64,000 nt of DNA from an uncultured Caulobacterales bacterium (GTDB lineage: Bacteria; Pseudomonadota; Alphaproteobacteria; Caulobacterales; Caulobacteraceae). The DNA lies in NCBI GenBank assembly GCA_903837135.1, contig CAILTK010000106.1, forward strand, positions 55,222 to 119,221, given 5' to 3'. This document shows, one piece after another, positions 44,493-53,656 of the stretch. The notes below the pieces were generated by a model. That model did no database searches and was not told the DNA's origin. It worked only from the letters and a program-made list of their open reading frames with translations. The position numbers were made by a program, and so were the translations under genes. Every line of letters starts with the position of its first letter. Positions within the stretch are counted from its first letter, which is position 1.

Positions 44493-46310
44493 ATGATCGA
44501 CCGCCGCCGTCTCGTCGTCTCCACCGCCGCCCTGGCCGCCCTGCCGATCGGAGCGCGGGCCGCGGCGCCCGCCCCGCCCGAGGCGGCGAAACTGAACGCC
44601 TTCATGGAGGACGTGGTGCAGCGGACCCTGCGCCGGTCGCCGGAGACCGCGACCAACCTCGGCCTCGACACCGGCGCGCTCGTCGGTGAGAAATCCAGGC
44701 TCGACGACCGCTCGCTGGCCGCCTCGGCCGCCGACAAGGCCGAGAACCTCAGACGCCAGAAGGCGCTGTCGGCCATCGACCGGCGCAGGCTGACCGGCAT
44801 GGACGCCGTCAACTACGACACCCTGGCCTATGTGCAGGACATCCAGGCCGAGGCCGACCGGCAGTTCAACTATGGCGGCTCGGGGTCGGGCTCGCCCTAT
44901 ATCCTCACTCAGCTCACCGGCGCCTATGCCTCGGTCCCGGATTTCCTCGACACCCAGCATGCGATCGCTTCCCGCGACGACGCCGAGGCCTACCTCGCGC
45001 GCCTGTCGGCCTTCGCCAAGGCGATGGATCAGGAAAGCGCCCAGGTGGACCACGACGCGGGCGTCGGCGTCATCCCGCCCGACTTCGTCATCGACACCAC
45101 CCTGAAGCAGATGCAGGCCTTCGCCGACACCCCGGCGGACAAGGCCACGGTGGTGCTTTCGGTGGCCCGCCGCGCGAAGGAGAAGGGGATCGACGGCGAC
45201 TGGGCCGGGCGGGCGAGCAGGATCTATCAGGCCGAGGTGCTGCCGGCCCTGCAGGGGCAGATGGCGCTGCTGCGCGGTCTCAGGACCCGCGCCACGCATG
45301 AGGCCGGCGTGCGCCGCCTGCCCAAGGGCGAAGCCTACTACCGGGCCTCATTGAAGAACTGGACCACCACCGACGCGTCGCCCGAGGAGACCCACAGGTT
45401 AGGGCTCGAGCAGGTGGCTTTGCTGAACGCCCGGCTCGACGAAGCCTTCAGGGCCCAGGGCATGAGCAAGGGGGCGCCGTGGGAACGGCTTCGCGCCCTG
45501 TTCGCCGATCCTCGCTTTCTCTATCCCAACACCGACGACGGCAAGGCCAAGCTGATCGCCGACCTGAACCTCAAGGTCAGCGCGGTGCAGGCCCGGCTGC
45601 CCGCCTGGTTTGGAACCCTGCCCAAGGCGAAGGTGGAGATCCGCCGCGTGCCGCCGGCGATCGAGGCGGGCGCCTCGTCCAACTACCAGTCCGGCACGCT
45701 CGACGGCTCCCGGCCCGGCGCCTACTACATCGTCCTGCGCGACACGGCCGAGGACCCGTCCTGGCTGATGCCGACCCTGACCTATCACGAGGCCATCCCC
45801 GGCCACCATCTGCAGGGGACGCTGGCCCGCGAGGCCGACCTGCCGATGATCCGCAAGCTGATCTGGTTCTCGGCCTACGGCGAGGGCTGGGCCCTCTACG
45901 CCGAACAACTGGCCGAGGAGATGGGCCTGTACGACACCGATCCCTGGGGCCGGATCGGCTATCTGCACGACGCCCTGCTGCGCGCCGCCCGCATCGTCAT
46001 GGACACCGGGCTGCACAGCCAGGGCTGGACCCGCGAACAGGCGGTCCGCTATTTCGTCGAGAACCAGGGCGACCCGGACACGGCGGCGATCAGCGAGGTC
46101 GAACGCTACTGTGTCTGGCCGGGACAGGCCTGCAGCTACATGGTCGGCAAGCTCGAATGGCTGCGCCTGCGCGCCAAGGCCAAGGCCGCGCTCGGGGCCC
46201 GCTACGACATCCGCGCCTTCCACGACGCGGGTCTGCTCAGCGGCCCGACCCCGCTGAAGGTGCTGGACACGGTCATCGACGGCTATATCGCCAGGGCCAA
46301 GGCAGGTTGA
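44493..46310 (+). CDS. DUF885 family secreted metallopeptidase-like protein
   Basis: 605 residues. The start MIDRRRLVVSTAALAALPIGARA is a Tat-type leader (RR before a hydrophobic stretch), so the protein is probably exported. The hallmark LTYHEAIPGHHLQ near residue 435 is a zincin-like HExxxxHH motif, followed by a Glu/Trp-rich helix (SAYGEGWALYAEQL). DUF885 proteins are related to M2/M3-like peptidases; the substrate is unknown. No operon partner is obvious. Confidence 0.9.
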   Translation: MIDRRRLVVSTAALAALPIGARAAAPAPPEAAKLNAFMEDVVQRTLRRSPETATNLGLDTGALVGEKSRLDDRSLAASAADKAENLRRQKALSAIDRRRLTGMDAVNYDTLAYVQDIQAEADRQFNYGGSGSGSPYILTQLTGAYASVPDFLDTQHAIASRDDAEAYLARLSAFAKAMDQESAQVDHDAGVGVIPPDFVIDTTLKQMQAFADTPADKATVVLSVARRAKEKGIDGDWAGRASRIYQAEVLPALQGQMALLRGLRTRATHEAGVRRLPKGEAYYRASLKNWTTTDASPEETHRLGLEQVALLNARLDEAFRAQGMSKGAPWERLRALFADPRFLYPNTDDGKAKLIADLNLKVSAVQARLPAWFGTLPKAKVEIRRVPPAIEAGASSNYQSGTLDGSRPGAYYIVLRDTAEDPSWLMPTLTYHEAIPGHHLQGTLAREADLPMIRKLIWFSAYGEGWALYAEQLAEEMGLYDTDPWGRIGYLHDALLRAARIVMDTGLHSQGWTREQAVRYFVENQGDPDTAAISEVERYCVWPGQACSYMVGKLEWLRLRAKAKAALGARYDIRAFHDAGLLSGPTPLKVLDTVIDGYIARAKAG

Positions 46311-46318
46311 TGTAGCCC

Positions 46319-46744
46319 CTACCGGTCGAACTTGGTCGACAGCACGATGGACGAGGTGGTCCGCTCCACCCCCTCGAGTTCACCGATGGCGTCGATCACC
46401 GCGTCGAGCTCCGCCATCGAGGGCGAGGCGACCAGGGCCAGAAGGTCGAACACGCCGGACACCGACTCCAGCCGCCGGACCGCCGGTTGCCTGCGCACCG
46501 CGGCCGCGACCACGCCGGTCTGCTTGGGCCGGACGGTGATCATCACATAGGCGTGCACCTCGCCGCGGGCGTGGGCGTCCGACACCTTGACCGTATAGCC
46601 GGCGACGATTCCGGACTGCTCCAGCCGGCCGATGCGGCTCTGGACCGTGGTGCGCGACAGGCCAAGGGCGCGGGCGAGCTCGGCCACCGGCGCGCGCGCG
46701 TTCTCGCGCAGCCGCGACAGCAAGGCCTGGTCCAGGGCGTCCAT
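46319..46744 (-). CDS. Lrp/AsnC family regulator
   Basis: 141 residues. An N-terminal winged HTH (LARALGLSRTTVQSRIGRLEQSG) is followed by the RAM ligand/oligomer domain (VHAYVMITVRPKQTG ... VFDLLALVAS). It is divergent from the saccharopine-dehydrogenase-like gene with 116 bases between. Lrp members placed so usually sense an amino acid and control the neighbour; with lysine-type enzymes next door, lysine or a derivative is a likely signal. Confidence 0.93.
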   Translation of the reverse strand: MDALDQALLSRLRENARAPVAELARALGLSRTTVQSRIGRLEQSGIVAGYTVKVSDAHARGEVHAYVMITVRPKQTGVVAAAVRRQPAVRRLESVSGVFDLLALVASPSMAELDAVIDAIGELEGVERTTSSIVLSTKFDR

Positions 46745-46860
46745 CGTCGAAATGTCTCTAATCTACGGCGGATCGCCGAAAGGATGGCTTCATATCGTCG
46801 AGCTGGCAATGGAAACCGACGGCGATGTCGCCCAGGCTTGCGTAAACGTGGGAGCGAATC

Positions 46861-48024
46861 ATGAAACAGATCGTCGTTGTCGGGGCCGGCAAGATCGGCT
46901 CCATCGTGGCGGAGCTCCTGGCGGGCTCGGGCGACTATCGCGTCACCATCGCCGACCGCGAGGCGGCGCGGCTGACCGGCCTCAGCCCGGCGATCGGCCG
47001 TGAAGCGACCGATATCGGCGACGCCGGGGCGCTGAAGACCCTGCTCGAAGGCCGGTTCGCGGTGATCTCCGCCGCCCCCTATCACCTGACCTGGCAGATT
47101 GCTTCGGCCGCCAAGGCGGCGGGCGCGCACTATCTGGACCTGACCGAGGACGTGGCGGCCACGCGCGCCGTGCGCATCCTGGCCGAGGGGGCCGGCACCG
47201 CCTTCATCCCGCAGTGCGGTCTCGCTCCGGGCTTCATCTCCATCGTCGCCCACGACATGGCCCTGCGCTTCGACACCCTGCACGACGTGCGGCTGCGCGT
47301 CGGCGCCCTGCCGGTCTATCCGTCCAACGCCCTCAGCTACAATCTGACCTGGTCGACCGACGGGCTGATCAACGAGTACTGCGAGCCGTGCGAGGCGATC
47401 GTGCATGGCGAGCGGCGCGACACCGCCGCCCTGGAGGAGCTGGAAAGTTTCGCCCTCGACGGCGTGGCCTATGAGGCGTTCAACACCTCGGGCGGGCTCG
47501 GCTCCCTGTGCGAGACCCTGGGCGGGCGGGTGCGCAATCTGAACTACCGCACCATCCGCTACCCCGGCCATGCGGCGATCATGAAGCTCCTGCTCAACGA
47601 CCTCGGCCTGCGCCGCCGCCGCGACGTGCTGAAGGAGATCCTGGAGACCAGCATCCCGGAGACGGCGCAGGACGTGGTGGTGGTGTTCGTCACCGTCTCG
47701 GGACTGCGGGCCGGACGGCTGGTGCAGGAGACCTATGCGCACAAGGTCTATGCCGGGGAGGTGCGCGGCATCGCCATGAGCGCCATCCAGGCCACCACGG
47801 CCTCGTCGGTCTGCACCGTGCTCGACCTTCTGGCCGAGGGGGCGATCCCGGCCAAGGGACTGGTGCGTCAGGAGGAGATCGCCCTGGCCGCCTTCCTCGA
47901 CAACCGCTTCGGCCGCGTCTATGCCCGGCCGGAAGATGGGCCCCGAGGCGGGCCCGAAGACGGGCTTTGGGATCGGCCGAACCGTCGGACCGGTCCGGCC
48001 CCCCGCCTGGACGCCGCCGCATGA
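46861..48024 (+). CDS. Saccharopine dehydrogenase-family oxidoreductase (lysine 6-dehydrogenase-like)
   Basis: 387 residues. Rossmann start MKQIVVVGAGKIGSIVAELL; then YLDLTEDVAATRAV, QCGLAPGFISIVAHDM and YNLTWSTDGLINEYCEPCEA, blocks shared by saccharopine dehydrogenase-like and lysine 6-dehydrogenase proteins. With the next gene it would convert lysine to 2-aminoadipate via piperideine-6-carboxylate. The last 30 residues are a Gly/Pro/Arg-rich tail. It shares 4 bases with the ALDH gene. Confidence 0.85.
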   Translation: MKQIVVVGAGKIGSIVAELLAGSGDYRVTIADREAARLTGLSPAIGREATDIGDAGALKTLLEGRFAVISAAPYHLTWQIASAAKAAGAHYLDLTEDVAATRAVRILAEGAGTAFIPQCGLAPGFISIVAHDMALRFDTLHDVRLRVGALPVYPSNALSYNLTWSTDGLINEYCEPCEAIVHGERRDTAALEELESFALDGVAYEAFNTSGGLGSLCETLGGRVRNLNYRTIRYPGHAAIMKLLLNDLGLRRRRDVLKEILETSIPETAQDVVVVFVTVSGLRAGRLVQETYAHKVYAGEVRGIAMSAIQATTASSVCTVLDLLAEGAIPAKGLVRQEEIALAAFLDNRFGRVYARPEDGPRGGPEDGLWDRPNRRTGPAPRLDAAA

Positions 48025-49565
48025 GCCCGACCGCGCTCGCCGCCAAACCCGCCGACGGCCCGGTCCGCGAGGAAGCCCTGGGCGTCTTAGAGCGCCTCGG
48101 CGTCGATCTTGGCGTCGGGCCCGGCGACGGCGCGGTCACGGCGCGCTCGCCGATCACCGGGGAGATCCTGTGCGAAGTCGGGGCGATATCGCCCGCGGCG
48201 GCGAGCGTGGCCATCGACCGGGCGCATGCGGCCTTCCTGGCCTGGCGCAAGGTTCCCGCCCCGCGTCGCGGAGAGCTGGTCCGTCTTCTCGGCGAGGAGC
48301 TTCGCGCCGCCAAGACCGACCTGGCCCGGCTGGTGACGCTCGAGGCCGGCAAGATCGTCTCCGAGGGCCTCGGCGAGGTGCAGGAGATGATCGACATCTG
48401 CGACTTCGCCGTCGGCCTGTCGCGCCAGCTCTACGGCCTGACCATCGCCACCGAACGGTCCGAGCACCGGATGATGGAAAGCTGGCATCCGCTGGGCGTG
48501 GTCGGCGTGATCTCCGCCTTCAACTTCCCCGTCGCCGTGTGGAGCTGGAACGCCGCCCTGGCGCTGGTCTGCGGCGACGCGGTGGTGTGGAAGCCGTCGG
48601 AGAAGACGCCGCTGACGGCGCTGGCCACTCAGGCCCTGTTCGAACGCGCGGCCAAGCGGTTCGGCCCCGACGCGCCCGACGGCCTGTGCACGCTGTTGAT
48701 CGGCGGCCGGGAGGTCGGCGAAGCGCTGGTCGATCATCCACGCGCGCCGCTGGTGTCGGCCACGGGCTCGACCGCCATGGGCCGGGCGGTGGGGCCAAGG
48801 TTGGCCGGACGCTTCGCCCGCGCCCTTTTGGAGCTCGGCGGCAACAACGCGGCGATCGTCGCCCCGACCGCCGACCTCGACCTGACCCTGCGCGGCGTCG
48901 CCTTTTCCGCCATGGGCACGGCCGGCCAACGCTGCACCACCCTGCGGCGTCTGTTCGTGCACGACAGCCTCTATGACGCCTTCCTGCCGCGGCTGACGGC
49001 GGCCTACGACAGCGTCCGCATCGGCGATCCGCGCGAGGCCGAGACCCTGGTCGGGCCGCTGATCGACGCGGGCGCCGGCGCCGCCATGGCGCGGGCGCTC
49101 GACGAGGCGCGGGCGGAGGGGGGCCGGGTCCATGGCGGCGAGGCGGTAAACGGGGCCGGCGGCGTCTATGTGCGGCCGGCGCTGGTGGAGATGCCCGCGC
49201 AGACCGACGTGGTGCTGCGCGAAACCTTCGCGCCGATCCTCTACGTGATGCGCTATCGCGACCTCGACGAGGCCGTCGGCCGGCAGAACGCCGCGCCGCA
49301 AGGACTGTCCTCGTCGATCTTCACCAACGATCTGCGGGAGGCCGAACGCTTCGTCTCGGCCGAGGGGTCGGACTGCGGCATCGCCAACGTCAATCTCGGG
49401 CCCTCCGGCGCGGAGATCGGCGGGGCCTTCGGCGGCGAAAAGGAGACCGGCGGCGGCCGCGAGTCCGGATCGGACGCCTGGAAGGCCTACATGCGGCGCG
49501 CCACCAACACGGTGAACTATGGCCGCACCCTGCCGCTGGCCCAGGGCGTCAGGTTCGAGGTTTAG
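48021..49565 (+). CDS. ALDH7-type dehydrogenase (probable piperideine-6-carboxylate/aminoadipate semialdehyde)
   Basis: 514 residues from ATG 48021. ALDH core: PLGVVGVISAFNFPVAVWSWN, WKPSEKTPLTA, catalytic Glu in LLELGGNNA and catalytic Cys in GQRCTTLRR. The block GGEKETGGGRESGSDAWKAYMRR near the end is typical of the ALDH7/antiquitin group, which oxidises aminoadipate semialdehyde. Coupling to the upstream dehydrogenase supports a lysine-degradation operon under the divergent Lrp regulator. Confidence 0.9.
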   Translation: MSPTALAAKPADGPVREEALGVLERLGVDLGVGPGDGAVTARSPITGEILCEVGAISPAAASVAIDRAHAAFLAWRKVPAPRRGELVRLLGEELRAAKTDLARLVTLEAGKIVSEGLGEVQEMIDICDFAVGLSRQLYGLTIATERSEHRMMESWHPLGVVGVISAFNFPVAVWSWNAALALVCGDAVVWKPSEKTPLTALATQALFERAAKRFGPDAPDGLCTLLIGGREVGEALVDHPRAPLVSATGSTAMGRAVGPRLAGRFARALLELGGNNAAIVAPTADLDLTLRGVAFSAMGTAGQRCTTLRRLFVHDSLYDAFLPRLTAAYDSVRIGDPREAETLVGPLIDAGAGAAMARALDEARAEGGRVHGGEAVNGAGGVYVRPALVEMPAQTDVVLRETFAPILYVMRYRDLDEAVGRQNAAPQGLSSSIFTNDLREAERFVSAEGSDCGIANVNLGPSGAEIGGAFGGEKETGGGRESGSDAWKAYMRRATNTVNYGRTLPLAQGVRFEV

Positions 49566-49582
49566 GTCTGTAAGACTAGCTT

Positions 49583-49600
49583 CTCCCCCTCTTGGGGGAG
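49583..49600. repeat. REP-like palindrome in a repeat-rich spacer
   Basis: CTCCCCC-TCTT-GGGGGAG, a perfect 7-bp stem, followed by GAGTCCGG. It closely resembles the palindrome at 63963-63997 at the window's right end. The spacer 49566-49764 continues with GC-rich imperfect inverted repeats and no gene. This is a dispersed intergenic repeat, possibly doubling as a transcript end for the ALDH gene. Confidence 0.6.
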
Positions 49601-49764
49601 GAGTCCGGTCCCCGGGTCTGGCCGGAGGCCAGCCCGAGGACAGGCTCCGCGGACGAAGGGCCCCGCGCGACGCCGGGTGCGTCGCGCCGTGTCAGGCGGC
49701 GGCGCCCCTTAAGCCACTTCGTGACAGCTCTCCCAAAAGGGAGCCGCTGGCAGCGCGCGTTGGA

Positions 49765-50019
49765 TCAGTGGTGCGCCGGGACGGGTTGGCCCATGGCGGC
49801 GGCGTGGCGCTCCTCGGCCATCTTCCGCTTCTTCACCACGGCCATGTGGTGGCCGACGGCGCAGCCGGCCGCCGCGCCCAGGAGGGCGTGCTTGTGCATG
49901 GCGACGTGGGCGGCGACTCCGCCGACGACGGCGCCGGACAGGCAGCCCACGGCGCCGGCCGAAGTCGCGACGCCGGAGGCGGCGACGGCGAGGGAAAGGG
50001 CGATGGCGACGGCTTTCAT
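49765..50019 (-). CDS. Small secreted Gly/Ala-rich protein (glycine-zipper-like)
   Basis: 84 residues. A signal peptide (MKAVAIALSLAVAASGVATSAGA) is followed by a Gly/Ala/Val helix pattern (GAVVGGVAAHVA; LLGAAAGCAVGHHM) of the glycine-zipper kind, then a basic end with many His. Two Cys (CLSG; GCAVG) may pair. The protein probably sits in or at a membrane in the periplasm. Function unknown. Confidence 0.65.
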   Translation of the reverse strand: MKAVAIALSLAVAASGVATSAGAVGCLSGAVVGGVAAHVAMHKHALLGAAAGCAVGHHMAVVKKRKMAEERHAAAMGQPVPAHH

Positions 50020-50204
50020 GAGCAGTTCCTCCTGGCCGGAAAGGCCGAACGCTTTAGCTATCGCATGATCGACCCGGCGCCGATCCGCTTGCTGGCTGCA
50101 AGCTCAACAGTTTTCCAGACAAAGCGCCGCACTCTCAACCTAAACTAGCCATGTGGGGGAGACTCGCATGGACGCCCGCGTCAACTGCGCGCTACCGTTG
50201 AGAG

Positions 50205-50924
50205 GTGAACCAGGACGAAGCCAGAGGTGGGCTCGAGGCCCTGACGACACGCGAGCGGGAGTGCCTGCGCCTGGTGCTGGCCGGCCTGCGCGCCAAGGAG
50301 ATCGCCGACAGTCTCGGCGTGTCGGACGCCACGGTGAACAACCATCTCGCCAGCGCCCGGCGCAAGCTCGGCACCAGCGACAGCCGGCTGGCCGCGCGGC
50401 TCTTGTTCTCCAAGGAGCGCGAGAGCGGCATAGTCAAAGAATGGCTAGATGAAACGACTACCATAGTCGCCGCCGCCGCCGCGGCCCTTCATGAGGCCAC
50501 TCGTGAAGAGGGGGACAAGGGTGGGTTCGACAACACAACAAGCGCCGATCCGGGTCGGCGTCGAGGAAGGGGCTCCGCCTCTCCCCTGGCGACTGATCCG
50601 GGACGAGTTGCGAGCCCTGGCGCCGGCGCGATTCACCATGATCGACTTCCTGTTGAACGACCTGGTGGATCGATCTTCGATGCTGTCGCCGCAGGAGCAG
50701 GTGCACGAGCTTATGATCGTGATCCTGTCCGGCCTGACGCCCAATTTCCCGGCTTCTCGAGAGACCAGACCGCTCGACAGCTGACGGCGGTTCAAAAGGC
50801 CCTGTGGATCGTGGGGCTGACGATCGGATTGGCGTTCGTGGCGGGGGCCGCCCTGCCGGGCATGCTGCTTCTGATCCACGCATTGCAGAGCTTCGCGGTC
50901 GGAAAGCCACTTCTGGTCCGCTGA
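50205..50924 (+). CDS. LuxR-type HTH regulator with C-terminal TM helix
   Basis: 239 residues from GTG 50205 (weak ribosome site). The N-terminal HTH is complete: LTTRERECLRLVLAGLRAKE, IADSLGVSDATVNNHLASAR. A long linker (about 90-190) is followed by one TM helix with a typical end (LTAVQKALWIVGLTIGLAFVAG). I know this HTH-linker-TM layout from Caulobacterales regulators. The linker in this frame is Arg/Pro/Gly-rich with poor codon bias, while a second frame over it looks coding. Either a second gene overlaps it or two compensating frameshifts exist. Confidence 0.65.
   Translation: MNQDEARGGLEALTTRERECLRLVLAGLRAKEIADSLGVSDATVNNHLASARRKLGTSDSRLAARLLFSKERESGIVKEWLDETTTIVAAAAAALHEATREEGDKGGFDNTTSADPGRRRGRGSASPLATDPGRVASPGAGAIHHDRLPVERPGGSIFDAVAAGAGARAYDRDPVRPDAQFPGFSRDQTARQLTAVQKALWIVGLTIGLAFVAGAALPGMLLLIHALQSFAVGKPLLVR
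50491..50784 (+). CDS. Possible overlapping gene inside the LuxR-type ORF (97 aa)
   Basis: A different frame from the surrounding ORF. Over 50545-50750 about five codons in six end in G/C by hand count, against well under half in the regulator's frame. The product is rich in amphipathic helix (LPWRLIRDELRALAPARF; TMIDFLLNDLVDRSSMLSPQ; VHELMIVILSGL). No family recognised. It could be an independent small protein or the regulator's original linker after two frameshifts. Confidence 0.45.
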   Translation: MRPLVKRGTRVGSTTQQAPIRVGVEEGAPPLPWRLIRDELRALAPARFTMIDFLLNDLVDRSSMLSPQEQVHELMIVILSGLTPNFPASRETRPLDS

Positions 50925-50962
50925 CACCTCACAGCACGCGCCTCGGCGCCGGAGACACACGC

Positions 50963-51340
50963 ATGGACGACGATACAAGAACCCGCCTCGGGCGGGAGGG
51001 AACCCGTATTATCCATCAGATCGAGGACGCGCTCGACAGCGCCATCGCCCTGCAGGGACAGCTGATCAGCTTCCTGCCGCAGGCGCGCAAGGACGCCGGC
51101 CTCTCGGCCGTGTTCGGCCAGGGCCTGTTCGACAACGCCAGCGATCTCCTGAGCGACCTGACCCAGGCCCGCCGGCGCGTGATCGAGGCGCACCGCAGCG
51201 CCGAAGCGGTGGCGCGCTACGTCGGCTATGTGTCCGCGACGGGGCCGGGTCAGAACAAGCCCCCGCCCGACGGCGTCGTCGGCGTACCGGAAATGACGGC
51301 CACGCCCGCGGCCCTTCGCGTGATCGAAAAGGCTGCCTAG
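50963..51340 (+). CDS. Hypothetical helical protein (125 aa)
   Basis: Start ATG 50963 gives MDDDTRTRLGREGTRIIHQI. It is almost wholly alpha-helical with charged heptads (about 1-90) and a Pro-rich end. No signal or TM segment, so it is probably cytoplasmic. It lies 38 bases after the LuxR-type gene on the same strand and may be co-transcribed. No family recognised. Confidence 0.6.
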   Translation: MDDDTRTRLGREGTRIIHQIEDALDSAIALQGQLISFLPQARKDAGLSAVFGQGLFDNASDLLSDLTQARRRVIEAHRSAEAVARYVGYVSATGPGQNKPPPDGVVGVPEMTATPAALRVIEKAA

Positions 51341-51463
51341 ATCCGAGCTTCGACGATCGGGCGACCGATCGCATCGAACTCCAAGGCCAGGTCGGCCGGC
51401 GGGACCCCGCCGGCCGCGCTTGGCGTACGGTACCGAGTCCTTTGGTTGGGAGACGTGTCGGTC

Positions 51464-51682
51464 ATGAGCGTAGCAGAGGACGTGGCTCAACATATCCATG
51501 GCAGCCTGCTCGACCTGCGCCGTCGGCTCGACCCCGACGTCGTGATCGAGGTGGCGCGCGCCATCGTCGAGGGCGCCACGCGCGCGCTCGGGGATCTCGC
51601 CGAGGATAGGGCCGAAGCGCCCCGGTCGCCGGCCGCCCGCGATCCGATCGAATTCGACCTGGCCGGATCGGTCAAGCACTGA
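51464..51682 (+). CDS. Small helical protein (72 aa)
   Basis: ATG 51464 (a TTG 18 bases upstream is the other choice). One long amphipathic helix (about 5-48, with SLLDLRRRLDPDVVIEVARA) and an acidic, Pro-containing tail. Third codon positions are GC-rich. Unknown function; neighbours are also short hypotheticals. Confidence 0.5.
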   Translation: MSVAEDVAQHIHGSLLDLRRRLDPDVVIEVARAIVEGATRALGDLAEDRAEAPRSPAARDPIEFDLAGSVKH

Positions 51683-51747
51683 ACCTCGCAGGGCCCGCGC
51701 AGACGAACCCAGGTCCACTTTGGCCGCGCATGCACTAACATCGATCC

Positions 51748-52173
51748 ATGCTGTGGATGTTGAGCGCCCGCTTCCTGATCGAGAACGCGATCTATTACGC
51801 GGGCGGCGGGTTCGCCCTGTGGAAGGGCGGCCGCGAGGAGCGCCTGCTAGCCGCCGCGCTGCTGATCGAAAACACCCTGAGCATACTGATTCAGTCGCCG
51901 CACGCCGGCACGGGGCCGCGCTATGTCTCCCTGGCCATGAACCTCGTGGTTCTCGCCTTGGTTCTGTACGTGGCTTTCACCAGCAACCGGCGCTGGCCGC
52001 TGTTGGTCAGCGCCCTGCAGATCCTGTCCATCCTGACCTTCGTCACCCGGATCATCGATCCGACGATCGGGGTGTGGGCCTATGTGACGGTCGACATCAC
52101 CATCGGCTTCGGAATGATCGCGACCGTGGTTTACGGCGCCGCCACGTCCGCGCGCCGGTCTCCAGGAGCCTGA
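51748..52173 (+). CDS. Hypothetical four-TM membrane protein
   Basis: 141 residues with four hydrophobic stretches (about 8-28, 33-50, 58-75 and 85-135 in two parts). Short polar loops (KGGREER; SNRRW) separate them. It begins directly with a membrane helix, so no separate signal is needed. No family recognised. Codon bias matches the backbone. Confidence 0.6.
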   Translation: MLWMLSARFLIENAIYYAGGGFALWKGGREERLLAAALLIENTLSILIQSPHAGTGPRYVSLAMNLVVLALVLYVAFTSNRRWPLLVSALQILSILTFVTRIIDPTIGVWAYVTVDITIGFGMIATVVYGAATSARRSPGA

Positions 52174-52344
52174 CGCGCCGACGCTCCCGGGCTTGACCCG
52201 AAAGCGTCGGGCGCGAAACCAGCCGGTTTCGGCCTACGGCAAGCCGCCCCGAACGGAATCGCTTGAGGGCGGCAATTTGATCTAGATTCAGTAGTCTAGA
52301 GGGCCGCTGGAGCGAAAACCGGATCCCGCTTTTCCTGCGGTGCT

Positions 52345-52713
52345 CTAATGGCGGGCCATGACCTCGACGAGGTCGAGCAGACGCTTGCGCGACTCGCCTT
52401 TGGGGATCGCCTGATAGAGCGAGACCAGACGACGAAGGTCGGGTTCGGCCGACATCTTGACCGTGAGCGAATCCGACGGACCGTCGGCCCCGCTGGCGGG
52501 CAGGCCCTCGAAGAAGTCGGAGATGGAGACGCCGAGAACCAGGGCGGCTTCATGCAGTTTCGAGGCGCTGACGCGGTTGGTGCCGCGTTCGTACTTCTGC
52601 ACCTGCTGGAAGGTAAGTCCAAGGCGTTCGCCCAGGACCTGCTGGGACATGCCGATCGCCTTGCGTAATTGGCGCAAACGAGCGCCGACGTGTTCATCTA
52701 CAGGGTGGGCCAT
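52345..52713 (-). CDS. XRE-family transcriptional regulator
   Basis: 122 residues from ATG 52713 (MAHPVDEHVG); the longer ORF adds 16 unlikely residues. HTH: ARLRQLRKAIGMSQQVLG and LTFQQVQKYERGTNRVSAS. The C-terminal part (LRRLVSLYQAIPKGESRKRL) is common in alphaproteobacterial regulators of this kind, which often control motility or cell-cycle genes. Promoter and operator are in the upstream spacer. Confidence 0.93.
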   Translation of the reverse strand: MAHPVDEHVGARLRQLRKAIGMSQQVLGERLGLTFQQVQKYERGTNRVSASKLHEAALVLGVSISDFFEGLPASGADGPSDSLTVKMSAEPDLRRLVSLYQAIPKGESRKRLLDLVEVMARH

Positions 52714-53094
52714 TCCATGCTCCAAAAGGCGCCATTGGCGCCGACACACACACATACTCACTTAATGCGTGTCTAACTATTGATCAGATTTGAAAGCGCA
52801 AGTCCACGGTCCAGATTGAAACGTGATGAATCGCCGTCACCCGCCTGCGCCACGGCGTTGCATTGATCCTGCACACCGGGCGCCGCCTTTCTTCGCGGTT
52901 ACTCAAAGTCGGGACGCCGACGGTGACGGAAGCTGCTGCCAATTTCCATTGATTGCATCCGGCCGGTGGCCGCGGCAAGCAAGGTTTCGGTTTTGTTACA
53001 TTGTCTTACGGGCCAGTCGCCTTGCTGGAGTCGATTGCCAAGCCGGGCGCGGCATGGTCCCTGAGCGCCGATCGAGGCGATGGAGATCCTTGGC
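52714..53094. other. Intergenic spacer, XRE promoter side
   Basis: 381 bases. Near 52745-52795 the sequence is AT-rich for this genome (cacacacatactcacttaat ... ctattgatcag), a likely promoter for the XRE gene. No gene, RNA or repeat is convincing. Confidence 0.4.
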
Positions 53095-53514
53095 ATGCAA
53101 CAGGCGGCGTCGTTCTGGCTGGCGAAGTCCGAACCGAAAACCTATGCCTTCAGCGACCTGCAGCGCGATGGTCGGACGGTGTGGGACGGCGTGCGCAACA
53201 ACCAGGCGGCGCTCTACCTCAAGGCCATGCGGGTCGGCGATCAGGTGCTCTATTACCATTCGCAGGAGGGGCTGGCGGTGGTCGGTATCGCCGCCGTGGC
53301 GCGGGAAGCCTTTCCGGATCCTACCGACCCCGCCGGCCGGTTCGTCGCCGTGGAGCTGACGCCGCTGAGGCCCTTGCCGAAACCCGTGACCCTGGCCGAG
53401 ATGAAAGCCAACCCTGCGCTCGAGGCCATGGCCATGTTTCGCCAGTTCCGCCTTTCGGTATGCCCGGTGACGCCCGAGGAGAGGGGCGTGATCCTGGGAA
53501 TGAGCGAGGCTTGA
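53095..53514 (+). CDS. EVE domain protein (PUA-like)
   Basis: 139 residues; ATG 53095 has GGAG 9 bases upstream, preferred over ATG 53080. Family blocks: FWLAKSEPKTYAFSDLQRDG at the start, WDGVRNNQAALYLKAMRVGD, VLYYHSQEGLAVVGIA. EVE domains belong to the PUA superfamily and are thought to bind modified bases in DNA or RNA. The length is that of the stand-alone form. No defence gene adjoins it, so a housekeeping role is likely. Confidence 0.93.
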   Translation: MQQAASFWLAKSEPKTYAFSDLQRDGRTVWDGVRNNQAALYLKAMRVGDQVLYYHSQEGLAVVGIAAVAREAFPDPTDPAGRFVAVELTPLRPLPKPVTLAEMKANPALEAMAMFRQFRLSVCPVTPEERGVILGMSEA

Positions 53515-53656
53515 GGGGCGGACGCGGACTCGCGCGGGATTGCGCGCCCTCCGGAAGAAAGCTGGCGACACCAGGCCGGCCGAAGTAGAGCTTCATGGCA
53601 GGGTTCGGCTACCCCGCGCGGCCCCTGGGGTTCGCTCGGCGCGCCCGGGCGTGCGG

